From Candidatus Hydrogenedens sp. (GTDB lineage Bacteria; Hydrogenedentota; Hydrogenedentia; Hydrogenedentales; Hydrogenedentaceae), in contig DAOSBX010000041.1 in NCBI GenBank assembly GCA_035361075.1, positions 1 through 28,581 of the forward strand: a stretch of 28,581 nucleotides of DNA, in the 5' to 3' direction. Below are positions 16,417-24,735 of this stretch, piece after piece. Positions within the stretch are counted from its first letter, which is position 1; each line of letters begins with the position of its first letter. Position numbers and translations under genes: made by a program. The notes below the pieces were generated by a model. That model searched no databases and had not been told where the DNA came from. It worked only from the letters and a program-made list of their open reading frames with translations.

Positions 16417-17757
16417 ATGAAAAACAAAAATCACCATAAAACCCGTCGTGAGTTTATAAAAGATGCAAGCATTGTCGGCTCCACAATCTATCTTGGTACT
16501 CAGGTTAAAGCAACTGCTCAAAACAAATCCTCTGATTTGAAAAAAGAAGCCTTAGCACTCAATGGCGGGGCTCCTGCTGTAAAAGCAACACCACCAGATG
16601 CAACTAAATGGCCTATCTATGGAGATGAAGAAATTAATCTCGTAACCGAACTCCTCAAAAATCCAGGATATGGACCCATCGCAGAATTCGAAGAAGCATG
16701 GAAAAAACATTTTGACTGTCCCTATGTCAAAGCACATTGCAACGGCACAAGTGCCTTATCGTCTACCCTATTCGCATTAGACCTGCCACCAGGCAGTGAA
16801 ATCCTTGTCCCCGACTACAGCACATGGTTTCCCGTCGTCCCAATGCGATTCTTCAAATATGTCCCTGTTTTCGTCGATGTTAACCCTAAAACGATGAATA
16901 TCGATGTTGAAGACTGCAAAAAAAGACTCTCCCCAAAAACACGAGCAATTTTGCCCGTTCACTGGTATGGGCTTCCCTGCGATATGGATATCATTACTGA
17001 CTTTGCCAAAGAACACGGTTTAGAAGTTGTAGAAGATGCAAGTCATGCCCACGGAGCAAAAGTTAAAGGCGTTTATATCGGCAAATGGGGACGGATGGCT
17101 GGTTTCAGCCTACAAACAACCAAACCTTTACCAGCCATTGAAGGTGGAATGGCAATGTATAAAGACATCCGCGACTACGAACGTTCCGTTACGTATGGAA
17201 ACTATGACCTACCTAAAACATTCCCTGAAGATAGCCCCTACAGAAAATATCAAGGGACTGCTTTCGGTGGCAAATTAAGAATACACCCCATCGCAGCCAT
17301 ATTAGGCAATATTCAGCTAAAAAACCTCGAAGAACGAAATGCCAAAGGCGTTGCTCAAATGAAAAAATTAAACGACGCTATAACACAACTTCCAGGTCTA
17401 TCCGCTCAATATGTCCGACCCGATGTCGAACGAGTTTATTACTCACGCAATTTAATGTTCATAGACGAAAAGAAATCTGGTGCATCTCGATCCGCCATCG
17501 TTAAAGCCCTGAAAGCAGAAGGCGTTGACGTCGTCGAATATCAATGGACGCTATTACATACCTACCCAATCTTCAGCGAATCTAAATGGTGGGAGTTTAT
17601 GCCAGTCCTACCTAAAGAAGGAACTACCAAAGGGTGTGAAGAAGCGAATCGCACCGCAATATCTTTACCTTATTTCACAACAGAACAACCCGAATTGGTT
17701 GAACAGTATATACACGCGTTCCAAAAAGTCTGGGCTCACATTAATGAATTAACTTAA
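16417..17757 (+). CDS. DegT/DnrJ/EryC1/StrS-family PLP aminotransferase with Tat signal
   Basis: The 446-residue protein begins with a twin-arginine signal (TRREFIKDASIVGSTIYLG, 9-27, cut near ATAQ at 32-35). A full DegT-family fold follows. ALNGGAPAV opens the mature domain. HCNGTSAL (107-114) is a PLP phosphate loop, EDASHAHGA (206-214) carries the Asp that pairs with the PLP ring nitrogen, and FSLQTTKPLPAIEGG (230-244) carries Schiff-base Lys236. Cytoplasmic members transaminate nucleotide sugars. Export with bound PLP through Tat is characteristic of this clade in planctomycete-like bacteria, where the substrate is unknown. AAAAAGGAA precedes the ATG. The aldehyde dehydrogenase follows after 79 bases on the same strand. 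Confidence 0.87.
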   Translation: MKNKNHHKTRREFIKDASIVGSTIYLGTQVKATAQNKSSDLKKEALALNGGAPAVKATPPDATKWPIYGDEEINLVTELLKNPGYGPIAEFEEAWKKHFDCPYVKAHCNGTSALSSTLFALDLPPGSEILVPDYSTWFPVVPMRFFKYVPVFVDVNPKTMNIDVEDCKKRLSPKTRAILPVHWYGLPCDMDIITDFAKEHGLEVVEDASHAHGAKVKGVYIGKWGRMAGFSLQTTKPLPAIEGGMAMYKDIRDYERSVTYGNYDLPKTFPEDSPYRKYQGTAFGGKLRIHPIAAILGNIQLKNLEERNAKGVAQMKKLNDAITQLPGLSAQYVRPDVERVYYSRNLMFIDEKKSGASRSAIVKALKAEGVDVVEYQWTLLHTYPIFSESKWWEFMPVLPKEGTTKGCEEANRTAISLPYFTTEQPELVEQYIHAFQKVWAHINELT

Positions 17758-17836
17758 TTGATAACAAGAAACTATTTAATTTATTCGTTAGTCATATTCA
17801 CAACAAATAACAAATCCACCTAGAGGAGAGAAATGA

Positions 17837-19417
17837 ATGGAAGCCACAGTTTCTTCACCACCTACCGTAGAAGTAAAAAACCCAAGAACGGGAGAACTCC
17901 TTTATTCCTTCCAGGAAATCACAGAAATCGATGTGGAACAAATGTACTCCACAGCCCAAAAAGCCTTCGAAAAAATCAGTACCATGACTGTCCGTGAACG
18001 ACTTAACGAACTCGAAAAAATTAAACAATACCTTATAAAACATCGCGAAGAAATTGCTCAATTTATCAGTAAAGAAACTGGCAAATGTATAACCGATGCC
18101 CTTATCTTAGAATTATTCCCTGCCGTTGACCAGATTGACTATTACCAGAAAAATGCAGAAAAAATACTTCGCGACCAAAAAGTACCAACCCCAATCCTAC
18201 TTATGGGCAAAAAATCAAAAATTGTATACGAACCATTAGGGATTATCCTCATTATCTCCCCTTGGAATTACCCATTCCATCTATCTTTTGTCCCCTTTGT
18301 CTGTGCTTTTATTGCTGGAAACGCTGTGATTATCAAACCATCACGGCTAACACCATTAAAAGGGTTATATGAAAAAATTATCGAAGAATCAGGCTTCATG
18401 AAAGGTGCTCTACAAATTGCCTACGCAAGCCGAAAAACCGCCAATCTACTCATCGAGAAAAAACCCGCTAAAATACATTTTACTGGCAGTGTCGACGTCG
18501 GAAAAACAATTATGAAGCAATCCGCACAATACCTGATTCCCGTCGAATTAGAACTGGGTGGAAAAGACCCCATGATTGTATTCGAAGATGTAAACTTAGA
18601 ACGAACCGTTACAGGAGCAATATGGGGAAGCTTCACAAATTGCGGACAAACATGTACCTCCGTTGAGCGAATATTTGTTCACGAATCCATCATGGAACCC
18701 TTTGTAAAACTCATGGTAGAAAAAATCAAAAAATTGAGAACATTGGCAAATACACCAAATCCATCAGATGAAGCAGAATTAGATGTCGGCTGTATGACTG
18801 CCGATTTCCAAATCGAAGAAATAGAATCACAACTTGAAGAAGCAAAACAAAAAGGTGCCAATATTATTTGTGGCGGTGTAAGAGATAAAAATAGCCATGC
18901 TTTCCCACCTACCATCGTGACGAATGTCGGTCGTGATTATCGCATCCAATACCACGAAACATTCGGACCTGTAGTTACGATTACACCATTCAAAACTGAA
19001 GAAGAAGTAATACAAATGGCAAACGACTCACCTTATGGACTCTCAGCAAGCGTCTGGTCTGCCGACCTGAAACGTGCAGAACGAGTCGCTCGAAAAATTG
19101 TAACTGGAAATGTATCAATAAACAACGTCCTCGCCACACAGGCAAACTCCGCTCTACCTTTCGGTGGCATCAAAGACAGCGGTTTCGGAAGATACCGCGG
19201 TGCACAAGGACTATATGCATTCTCTAATATTAAAAGTATCCTCATTGACAGACAATGGAGCCGATTAGAAGCATACTGGCATCCTTACTCCCGCAAAAAA
19301 TTCGAACTCTTCTCTAATGTGTTCGAAACCGTATTCCAACGCGGAATTATCCCTCTACTAAAAACCAGTTGGCTCGGGCTTAAATTAGAACTCCTATCAC
19401 GAAAACACCGACTATAA
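17837..19417 (+). CDS. NAD(P)-dependent aldehyde dehydrogenase (fatty-aldehyde type)
   Basis: A complete 526-residue ALDH. The cofactor and active-site elements are present: SPWNYPF with Asn144, KPSRLTP with Lys167, FTGSVDVGK (215-223), ELELGGKDP with general-base Glu239, and NCGQTCTSVERI with catalytic Cys273. It should oxidise an aldehyde to the acid in the cytoplasm. A C-terminal extension of about 55 residues (SRLEAYWHPYSRKKFELF...) resembles the hydrophobic, basic tail of medium/long-chain aldehyde dehydrogenases, suggesting a peripheral membrane association. GAGGAG lies about 9 bases before the ATG; the ATG at 17833 is in another frame. It is co-oriented with the aminotransferase, though no pathway link is evident. 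Confidence 0.9.
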   Translation: MEATVSSPPTVEVKNPRTGELLYSFQEITEIDVEQMYSTAQKAFEKISTMTVRERLNELEKIKQYLIKHREEIAQFISKETGKCITDALILELFPAVDQIDYYQKNAEKILRDQKVPTPILLMGKKSKIVYEPLGIILIISPWNYPFHLSFVPFVCAFIAGNAVIIKPSRLTPLKGLYEKIIEESGFMKGALQIAYASRKTANLLIEKKPAKIHFTGSVDVGKTIMKQSAQYLIPVELELGGKDPMIVFEDVNLERTVTGAIWGSFTNCGQTCTSVERIFVHESIMEPFVKLMVEKIKKLRTLANTPNPSDEAELDVGCMTADFQIEEIESQLEEAKQKGANIICGGVRDKNSHAFPPTIVTNVGRDYRIQYHETFGPVVTITPFKTEEEVIQMANDSPYGLSASVWSADLKRAERVARKIVTGNVSINNVLATQANSALPFGGIKDSGFGRYRGAQGLYAFSNIKSILIDRQWSRLEAYWHPYSRKKFELFSNVFETVFQRGIIPLLKTSWLGLKLELLSRKHRL

Positions 19418-19547
19418 CCTTTACTATCGTGGATAAACGTATCCCATGCTTTTTTAATTCATCCCTATACATACATGAATAAAGAAATAAAATCAAACCA
19501 CATAAAAGTTGGATATTATAAACATATTAAAAATTTATAGGTCTACC

Positions 19548-19880
19548 ATGAAAGAAATTTCTCAAACAGAACATTTCGATTCAATTATTCAAAACAATAA
19601 AGACGTATATCTAATGTTCTTCAAACATAGCACACGTTGCCCAATTTCATGGAGTGTAAAAAAAGAAGTAGATGCCTTCCTTAAAAACCATCCCCAATAC
19701 CTTGAACATACCTATCTAATAAATGTAATCGACTCCAAAAACCTGTCAAATTACATCGCTGAAAAAACAAAAATAAAACACGAATCCCCTCAAATTATTA
19801 TTATGAAAGATAACTCCGTAATAGCACACTTTTCCCATCTAAGCATTACAGAAAACAAAATCCTCGAACATCTTAAATAA
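19548..19880 (+). CDS. YtxJ-type monothiol (bacillithiol-system) thioredoxin-fold protein
   Basis: From the ATG at 19548 the product is 110 residues, the normal length for YtxJ/DUF2847; the longer frame to 19509 would need a TTG. The N-terminal strand DVYLMFFKHSTRCPIS carries the family's single active cysteine (Cys31) in a CPIS motif. ESPQIIIMKDN is the cis-Pro strand of the thioredoxin fold. Family members are proposed to remove bacillithiol from bacillithiolated proteins (a bacilliredoxin role). This implies bacillithiol, or a similar thiol, in this organism, although no bsh genes are in the window. The ribosome site (ATAGG) is weak. The gene lies 130 bases after the dehydrogenase gene and may be separately transcribed. 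Confidence 0.78.
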   Translation: MKEISQTEHFDSIIQNNKDVYLMFFKHSTRCPISWSVKKEVDAFLKNHPQYLEHTYLINVIDSKNLSNYIAEKTKIKHESPQIIIMKDNSVIAHFSHLSITENKILEHLK

Positions 19881-20103
19881 AATTAAATTTCTATATCTAT
19901 CTTCTTTGTTCAAACCGCATATTTTAGCATTATTAACAAAAAAAAATAAAAATAAATAAAAATAAAAAAATGCAAAAACATCCAACACCTTTTTAATTTT
20001 ATGACTAAGATAGAAATAAAATATCCCTAAAAAAAGAAAATATAATTACTTAAAATCTTTCTATTAAATTTATCCATTTTTTTACAAAAAATAAAAAAAT
20101 AAC
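19881..20103 (+). other. AT-rich spacer without genes
   Basis: This stretch is nearly all A and T, with long A runs (19938-19980) and T runs. It holds no convincing ORF, hairpin terminator or RNA motif. It may act as an upstream-promoter (UP-like) element for the promoter that follows. Confidence 0.5.
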
Positions 20104-20133
20104 TTGACTTTTGATATTTAGGGGATATATGAT
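20104..20133 (+). promoter_or_regulatory. sigma70-like promoter of the giant surface protein gene
   Basis: TTGACT (20104-20109) and TATGAT (20128-20133) are separated by 18 bases and preceded by A/T tracts. The start of transcription would fall near 20140, leaving a leader of about 240 bases before the ATG at 20382. A second possible -10, GATAAT, overlaps at 20131-20136 with a longer spacer. Confidence 0.6.
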
Positions 20134-20184
20134 AATATATACTAAAATTTGAAAGGCAGAACACTGACGCAAAAAAAGATATAT

Positions 20185-20370
20185 ATGGCTGTAGGCGATA
20201 AAATGACTGAAAAAAGAACAAATAACCCAATTTTACTTGAAAACGTTTTAGTGGCTAACTGTGTTAACAAAATAACAATAAGAATTCTTTCGGAAAAAAG
20301 ATGTCCCTATTCTGAGGCGTCTGGTTTATATACGTCATGGTTTATTAATCAATTAAAACAACAACTATAA
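20185..20370 (+). CDS. possible 61-aa leader ORF upstream of the surface protein
   Basis: An open frame runs from ATG 20185 (or ATG 20203) to TAA 20370. The peptide starts MAVGDKMTEKRTNNP, contains ANCVNK and EKRCPYSEASG, and ends QLKQQL. It has no signal peptide, membrane span or recognised motif, and its ribosome site is weak. Its stop codon overlaps the ribosome site (TAAGGA) of the next gene, an arrangement compatible with translational coupling. It lies wholly inside the leader downstream of the promoter. It could equally be a chance ORF in a structured untranslated leader. Confidence 0.3.
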   Translation: MAVGDKMTEKRTNNPILLENVLVANCVNKITIRILSEKRCPYSEASGLYTSWFINQLKQQL

Positions 20371-20381
20371 GGAACATGATT

Positions 20382-23300
20382 ATGGGTATCAAAAGGCTGG
20401 ATTCAATGTTTATCATGCTGGTGGTAACAGCAATTATTGCTGTAGCGATGCCAGCACAATCTGTGGTCTATGTGGACAAGATGGCACCACGACCTGGTGG
20501 CGTCGAAGATGGTTTGACCTGGGCAACTGCGTTCGACACGATTCAGGAAGGTATTGACCTTGCGTGGAGTATTGGCGGAGATCAGGTCTGGGTTGCGGGT
20601 GGACCCAATGGCGGAGGTTATGTTTATGATGAACTTCGAACCGAGCCGTGGGGTAATGTGCCTGTAGATGGTTCTTTAGTTCTCAAAGAGCATGTTCATC
20701 TATACGGCGGATTCGAAGGCTACCATGGCATCCAGGAAACTTCGTTAAATCAAAGAAATCCTCGGAGAGCAGTAACTATTATTGATGGTTTTCGCTCTCG
20801 TGGAGGTGTGTCTGCTTATCATGTGATAGTTGTAGGTAAACTATCCGACCTTGCGTTGGATATGCGCATTGACGGCTTCCAGATTACGGGAGGGAATGCT
20901 TTAGGCGCTCCAGGAGATTATCATACATGGCGTGGTGGTGGATTGTATAACTGGGCAGGGCAGGTAACCGTTGCCAACTGTACATTCATTGGTAACATCG
21001 CACAAGTTTCCGGTGGTGCTATAGCCAACGAAAGTAATGGAGGTATCCTGCCTCAACTTACAATTCAAAATTGTGTTTTCTATCAGAACACTGCTAAACG
21101 CCAATTAGACACATTTTTGAATCCTATTCGTGGTGGCGGTGCCATCTTCTCTAACCAAGCAGATGTCACAATTGCATTCTCAACCTTTGTTGAAAACACG
21201 GTAGACTCCACTACAGGTGGGTTATATGGTTTAGCCAGTGGTGGATTTTTTGGCTTCAACACGACAAACTCAAGTGCAATTAATAGTTGTATCTTCTGGA
21301 ATAATACACCAGCATCACTTCAATGCGTTCAAGTCTTTTGTAGTGGTGGCGGAGCACCTCCGGGATGTGGGTTACCAACTATAACTAACACAAATATCGC
21401 TCAGAATCAGAACCCATCATTTGCTACCGCTCCCCCAGAGTTTGAATTACAACCTGCTTCACCATTTGTTGATACAGGTACAACACCCTATCCGGGCTTA
21501 CCGACAGATATACGAATGGTTCCGCGTCCTCAAAATGTTGGTAATGACCGCGGGGCTTATGAGACTGTTACACTTCCTATGACTGCAGTGTGCAGAAATG
21601 ACCAGTCCGTATCGTTAGATAACACCGGAAATGCATCCGCACCAGCTGTGAACTTTGCAGATTTAGTTAATAGCATCGTTCCCGGCGGACTATGGCGGGT
21701 TCAAGTTAGTGGCGGATATAAAGTTAACTTCGATTGCAGTATGTATCCATCCACAACTATTACGGTGCGGTTAATAGAAAATACAGGACGCTGGGTAGAA
21801 TGCAATGCCACAGTTGCTGTAAATGATTCAATTGCACCTACCGCAGTATGCAAAGACATAACAGTATACCTAAACAATGCAGGAACATACACATTAAGCG
21901 CCAGTGAAATTGACAACGGTTCATCAGACAACTGCTCAGTAAACATATCTATTCCGTCAACAACATTCACCTGTGCTGATGCAGGTTCAACTATACCTAT
22001 AACCCTTACTGCCACTGACCAGGCAGGAAATAGTGACCAGTGCACTGCAAATGTAACTGTAAGCGACAACTTGCCTCCAAATGTAGTGACAAAACAAGTC
22101 ACCGTACAGTTAGATGCTACCGGAAATGGTTCCATAGTTCCTGCGGATGTGGACAATGGCAGTTCTGATAACTGTGGTATTGCTAACCTATCTCTGGATA
22201 AGAGCACATTTACCTGTGCAGATGTCCCATCCGTATTAATCAATCTCACCGCAACCGATGTAAACGGCAATGGCAATTCTGCACCGGCATTAGTTGTGGT
22301 GCAAGACAATCTACCACCAACAGTCTTGACAAAAGACATTACGGTTCAGTTGGATAGCTCTGGACAGGTAACAATATTACCTGCAGATATAGATAATGGC
22401 AGTTCCGATAACTGCGGTATTGATTCGATGGAGGTTGTTCCAGAGACACTCTCTTGTGCTGATTTAGGTACGACAACAGTCGATCTGGTTGTTCACGATA
22501 TAAACGGCAATCAGGCGTCTGCACAAGCCACAATCACTGTAGAAGATAATATCGCACCGACTGTGCTAACCAAAGATGTGACATTATATCTCGACGCCTC
22601 AGGTCAGTTGACAGTAGTACCATCAGATGTGGACGATGGCAGTTATGACAACTGCCCAATTGACCACATGGAGGTTGCTCCAAACACCTTTAGTTGCGAA
22701 GACATCGGTTCACATGTTGTAACCCTGACCGTTTATGACCCAGCGGGTAATAGTTCTTCGGATACCGCTACCGTAACGGTTGAGGATAATCTACCGCCAA
22801 CGGTAATTACAAAGAACATCACCATAGATTTAGATGCTGACGGAAATGCAAGTATTGTCCCCGCAGATGTGGACAATGGCAGTTCCGATAATTGTGGTAT
22901 TGACCATCTTGAATTAGACAAGGTTTCCTTTACCTGTGCCGACCTGGGCGATAATATCGTGAATCTGACTGTTTACGATGTGAACGGCAATTCTGCTTCT
23001 GCTCCAGCTACGGTTACAGTACGCGATGTGACCCCACCCGTTATAACCGTAACAGGTGATGAGGAAATGTGGCTGAAAATTATGGTGGATTGCTACGCTG
23101 AGGAAGGTGCAACATGGACAGATGCATGTGATGGAAATGGTTCCGCCATTATCGGTGGCGACCCAGCACCGACCAATTGCCCGTTACAACTGAGCGACGA
23201 AGGTGACTATGTTATCACGTATAACTATACTGACACTAGTGGCAATCCGGCGGAACAGAAGACACGGACACTTCACGTCATCCGCAACTATCCGCCTGAA

Positions 23301-24449
23301 ATCACACTGTTAGGCGATAATCCCATGACGCTAAGTTGCAAAGAGCCATACAATGAACCCGGCTGGACAGCAACAGATGTAGAAGATGGCGATTTGACAT
23401 CAGAAGTAATTGTGACAGGTGATGTAGACCCATTTACTCCAGGAACCTACATTATCGAATACAGCGTAACAGACCATGACCCGAACTATCCGATTACTAC
23501 CACAGAGTATCGGACGGTCAATGTGGTAGATAATGATTTGCCAGTATTGACCATGGAAGGACCAGAGTTATTGGCATGGCAGTTAGGCGAGCCGTGGGTT
23601 GACCCAGGCTACTCCGCTGAAGATTACTGCTGGGGTGATGTAACCGACCTGGTAGAAATTGACGGCGTTGTAGATGTTAACACACCGGGTTCATACCTGC
23701 TAACTTATACACCGAAAGATGGTAGTGGCAACTCCGGCGAATCCAAAGAGAGAAGAGTATATGTTGGAAACTTACTACAAATTGTCGAACATCCTTACGA
23801 TGTAGATGCTTACACCGATGGGAATACCTTCGAGTTAAGCGTCACATTTACGGGTGGCATCTTCATCCCAGGATATGACACATATCTATGGTATCGCGAT
23901 ACAGACATTGTAAATAGCGGTGCTCTTGAAACCGGAATGAATACCATCGAATTAGTAGTAGATCCCACAGCACTCTCTCCAGGCACATATATGTACCGTG
24001 CTGAAATAACAGATGTTGAGATGACTCATGTCTCAGGCGACGCTCGTGTGCGAATTGCAAACCACATATCTATCACATCCAATATCTTTGACCAAACAGT
24101 CGAACCGAACACAAACGTATCCTTGAGCATACAAGCCAGTGGCGGTATCGGCGAACTAAATTATCAGTGGCAGAAGTCAACCGGTGAAAAAGCCTGGGAA
24201 AATATGTCCGACAGTGGAAATATCTCAGGCACCAATTCTGACACATTACAATTCACACCGATTACTGAAGAAGATAGTGGCCAGTATCGTTGTGCAATTA
24301 GTGATGACTACACAGATATGATATTCAGCAATGAAGCGACCATCACAGTCAGTTCCGGAATACCTGTAACTGGCGTGTTCGGGCTCGGCATTGTGACCAC
24401 TCTAAGTGCTATTGCTGGTGCTTTCGCTCTACGCAGACGGCAACGCTAA
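20382..24449 (+). CDS. giant secreted surface protein: beta-helix, HYR-like repeats, DUF5011 and Ig-like domains, IPVTG anchor
   Basis: AAGGA lies 8 bases before the ATG at 20382, so I prefer it to the ATG at 20376. The product is 1355 residues. A Sec signal peptide (1-27, AQS|VVYVD) comes first. A right-handed beta-helix domain follows (about 30-395), opened by VVYVD...GLTWATAFDTIQEGID and rich in N-C-x-F turns. An HYR-like segment precedes five tandem repeats of about 80 residues (about 483-884). Three DUF5011-like immunoglobulin domains come next (to about 1125; EPGWTATDVEDGDLT, DPGYSAEDYC), then two Ig-like domains ending EEDSGQYRCAISD. The tail is IPVTG (1327-1331), a hydrophobic span and RRRQR, a tripartite sorting signal. 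It is probably a cell-surface adhesin or polysaccharide-binding protein. Its base composition differs from its neighbours. Confidence 0.87.
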   Translation: MGIKRLDSMFIMLVVTAIIAVAMPAQSVVYVDKMAPRPGGVEDGLTWATAFDTIQEGIDLAWSIGGDQVWVAGGPNGGGYVYDELRTEPWGNVPVDGSLVLKEHVHLYGGFEGYHGIQETSLNQRNPRRAVTIIDGFRSRGGVSAYHVIVVGKLSDLALDMRIDGFQITGGNALGAPGDYHTWRGGGLYNWAGQVTVANCTFIGNIAQVSGGAIANESNGGILPQLTIQNCVFYQNTAKRQLDTFLNPIRGGGAIFSNQADVTIAFSTFVENTVDSTTGGLYGLASGGFFGFNTTNSSAINSCIFWNNTPASLQCVQVFCSGGGAPPGCGLPTITNTNIAQNQNPSFATAPPEFELQPASPFVDTGTTPYPGLPTDIRMVPRPQNVGNDRGAYETVTLPMTAVCRNDQSVSLDNTGNASAPAVNFADLVNSIVPGGLWRVQVSGGYKVNFDCSMYPSTTITVRLIENTGRWVECNATVAVNDSIAPTAVCKDITVYLNNAGTYTLSASEIDNGSSDNCSVNISIPSTTFTCADAGSTIPITLTATDQAGNSDQCTANVTVSDNLPPNVVTKQVTVQLDATGNGSIVPADVDNGSSDNCGIANLSLDKSTFTCADVPSVLINLTATDVNGNGNSAPALVVVQDNLPPTVLTKDITVQLDSSGQVTILPADIDNGSSDNCGIDSMEVVPETLSCADLGTTTVDLVVHDINGNQASAQATITVEDNIAPTVLTKDVTLYLDASGQLTVVPSDVDDGSYDNCPIDHMEVAPNTFSCEDIGSHVVTLTVYDPAGNSSSDTATVTVEDNLPPTVITKNITIDLDADGNASIVPADVDNGSSDNCGIDHLELDKVSFTCADLGDNIVNLTVYDVNGNSASAPATVTVRDVTPPVITVTGDEEMWLKIMVDCYAEEGATWTDACDGNGSAIIGGDPAPTNCPLQLSDEGDYVITYNYTDTSGNPAEQKTRTLHVIRNYPPEITLLGDNPMTLSCKEPYNEPGWTATDVEDGDLTSEVIVTGDVDPFTPGTYIIEYSVTDHDPNYPITTTEYRTVNVVDNDLPVLTMEGPELLAWQLGEPWVDPGYSAEDYCWGDVTDLVEIDGVVDVNTPGSYLLTYTPKDGSGNSGESKERRVYVGNLLQIVEHPYDVDAYTDGNTFELSVTFTGGIFIPGYDTYLWYRDTDIVNSGALETGMNTIELVVDPTALSPGTYMYRAEITDVEMTHVSGDARVRIANHISITSNIFDQTVEPNTNVSLSIQASGGIGELNYQWQKSTGEKAWENMSDSGNISGTNSDTLQFTPITEEDSGQYRCAISDDYTDMIFSNEATITVSSGIPVTGVFGLGIVTTLSAIAGAFALRRRQR
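21830..23033 (+). repeat. five in-frame tandem repeats of about 240 bp
   Basis: Five protein-coding repeats begin with a (P/A)P-x-V-x-T/C-K-x-(I/V)-T motif near 21832, 22075, 22315, 22555 and 22795. Each carries a D(N/D)GS.DNC core near 21911, 22151, 22388, 22631 and 22869, giving a period of about 240 bases. Each unit ends with a TVxDN-type linker and has two conserved cysteines (DNC and a C before A/EDxG). The units are similar but not identical, so the array looks old enough to have diverged. Confidence 0.85.
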
Positions 24450-24461
24450 CAAATGTAAATA

Positions 24462-24482
24462 AGCCTTGTGTAAAACAAGGCT
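24462..24482 (+). other. small hairpin after the surface protein gene
   Basis: A 7-bp stem (AGCCTTG / CAAGGCT) with a 7-base loop lies 12 bases after the stop codon and is followed by AAAAATT rather than a T-run. It may stabilise the 3' end or assist the stronger terminator just downstream. Confidence 0.5.
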
Positions 24483-24492
24483 AAAAATTAAA

Positions 24493-24538
24493 CAGGGCGT
24501 TTTATCCAATTCGGATAAAACGCCCTGAAATTTTTTTT
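24493..24538 (+). terminator. strong bidirectional rho-independent terminator
   Basis: A perfect 15-bp stem (CAGGGCGTTTTATCC at 24493-24507, GGATAAAACGCCCTG at 24513-24527) with a 5-base loop is followed by AAATTTTTTTT. On the opposite strand the stem is followed by TTTAATTTTT, so it can also end transcription from the exonuclease gene at 24736. From here to 24735 I see only AT-rich sequence with one short inverted repeat (CAAGGA...TCCTTG, 24545-24564). Confidence 0.92.
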
Positions 24539-24735
24539 AATTAACAAGGAAAATATAATCCTTGAAATAAGGTGGTACTTTTCATTACCCCATATACATT
24601 ATGCACATCTTTTCTTAAATCTGTTCTCTTCAAAAACCATAGATATAGATATAGAATTTAATTAAATGAATGCAAAACATAACTACCATTCATAGTCTTT
24701 TAACCTAACATACCCTTATGCAAATTAGATTATCA

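Noticed and set aside
19920..20103. Long A/T tracts considered as a replication origin or DnaA-box region
   Set aside because: No DnaA boxes (TTATCCACA-like clusters) or dnaA/dnaN/gyr genes nearby; best explained as an AT-rich upstream region of a promoter.
21701..22339. 212-aa ORF on the minus strand
   Set aside because: It is a mirror of the tandem repeats of the surface protein; the plus frame has signal peptide, domains and anchor, while this one has no ribosome site or family features.
21830..23033. Regular ~240-base repeats, checked as a CRISPR or mobile-element array
   Set aside because: The units are diverged, in frame and encode a known type of extracellular repeat domain; there are no short identical repeats with spacers.
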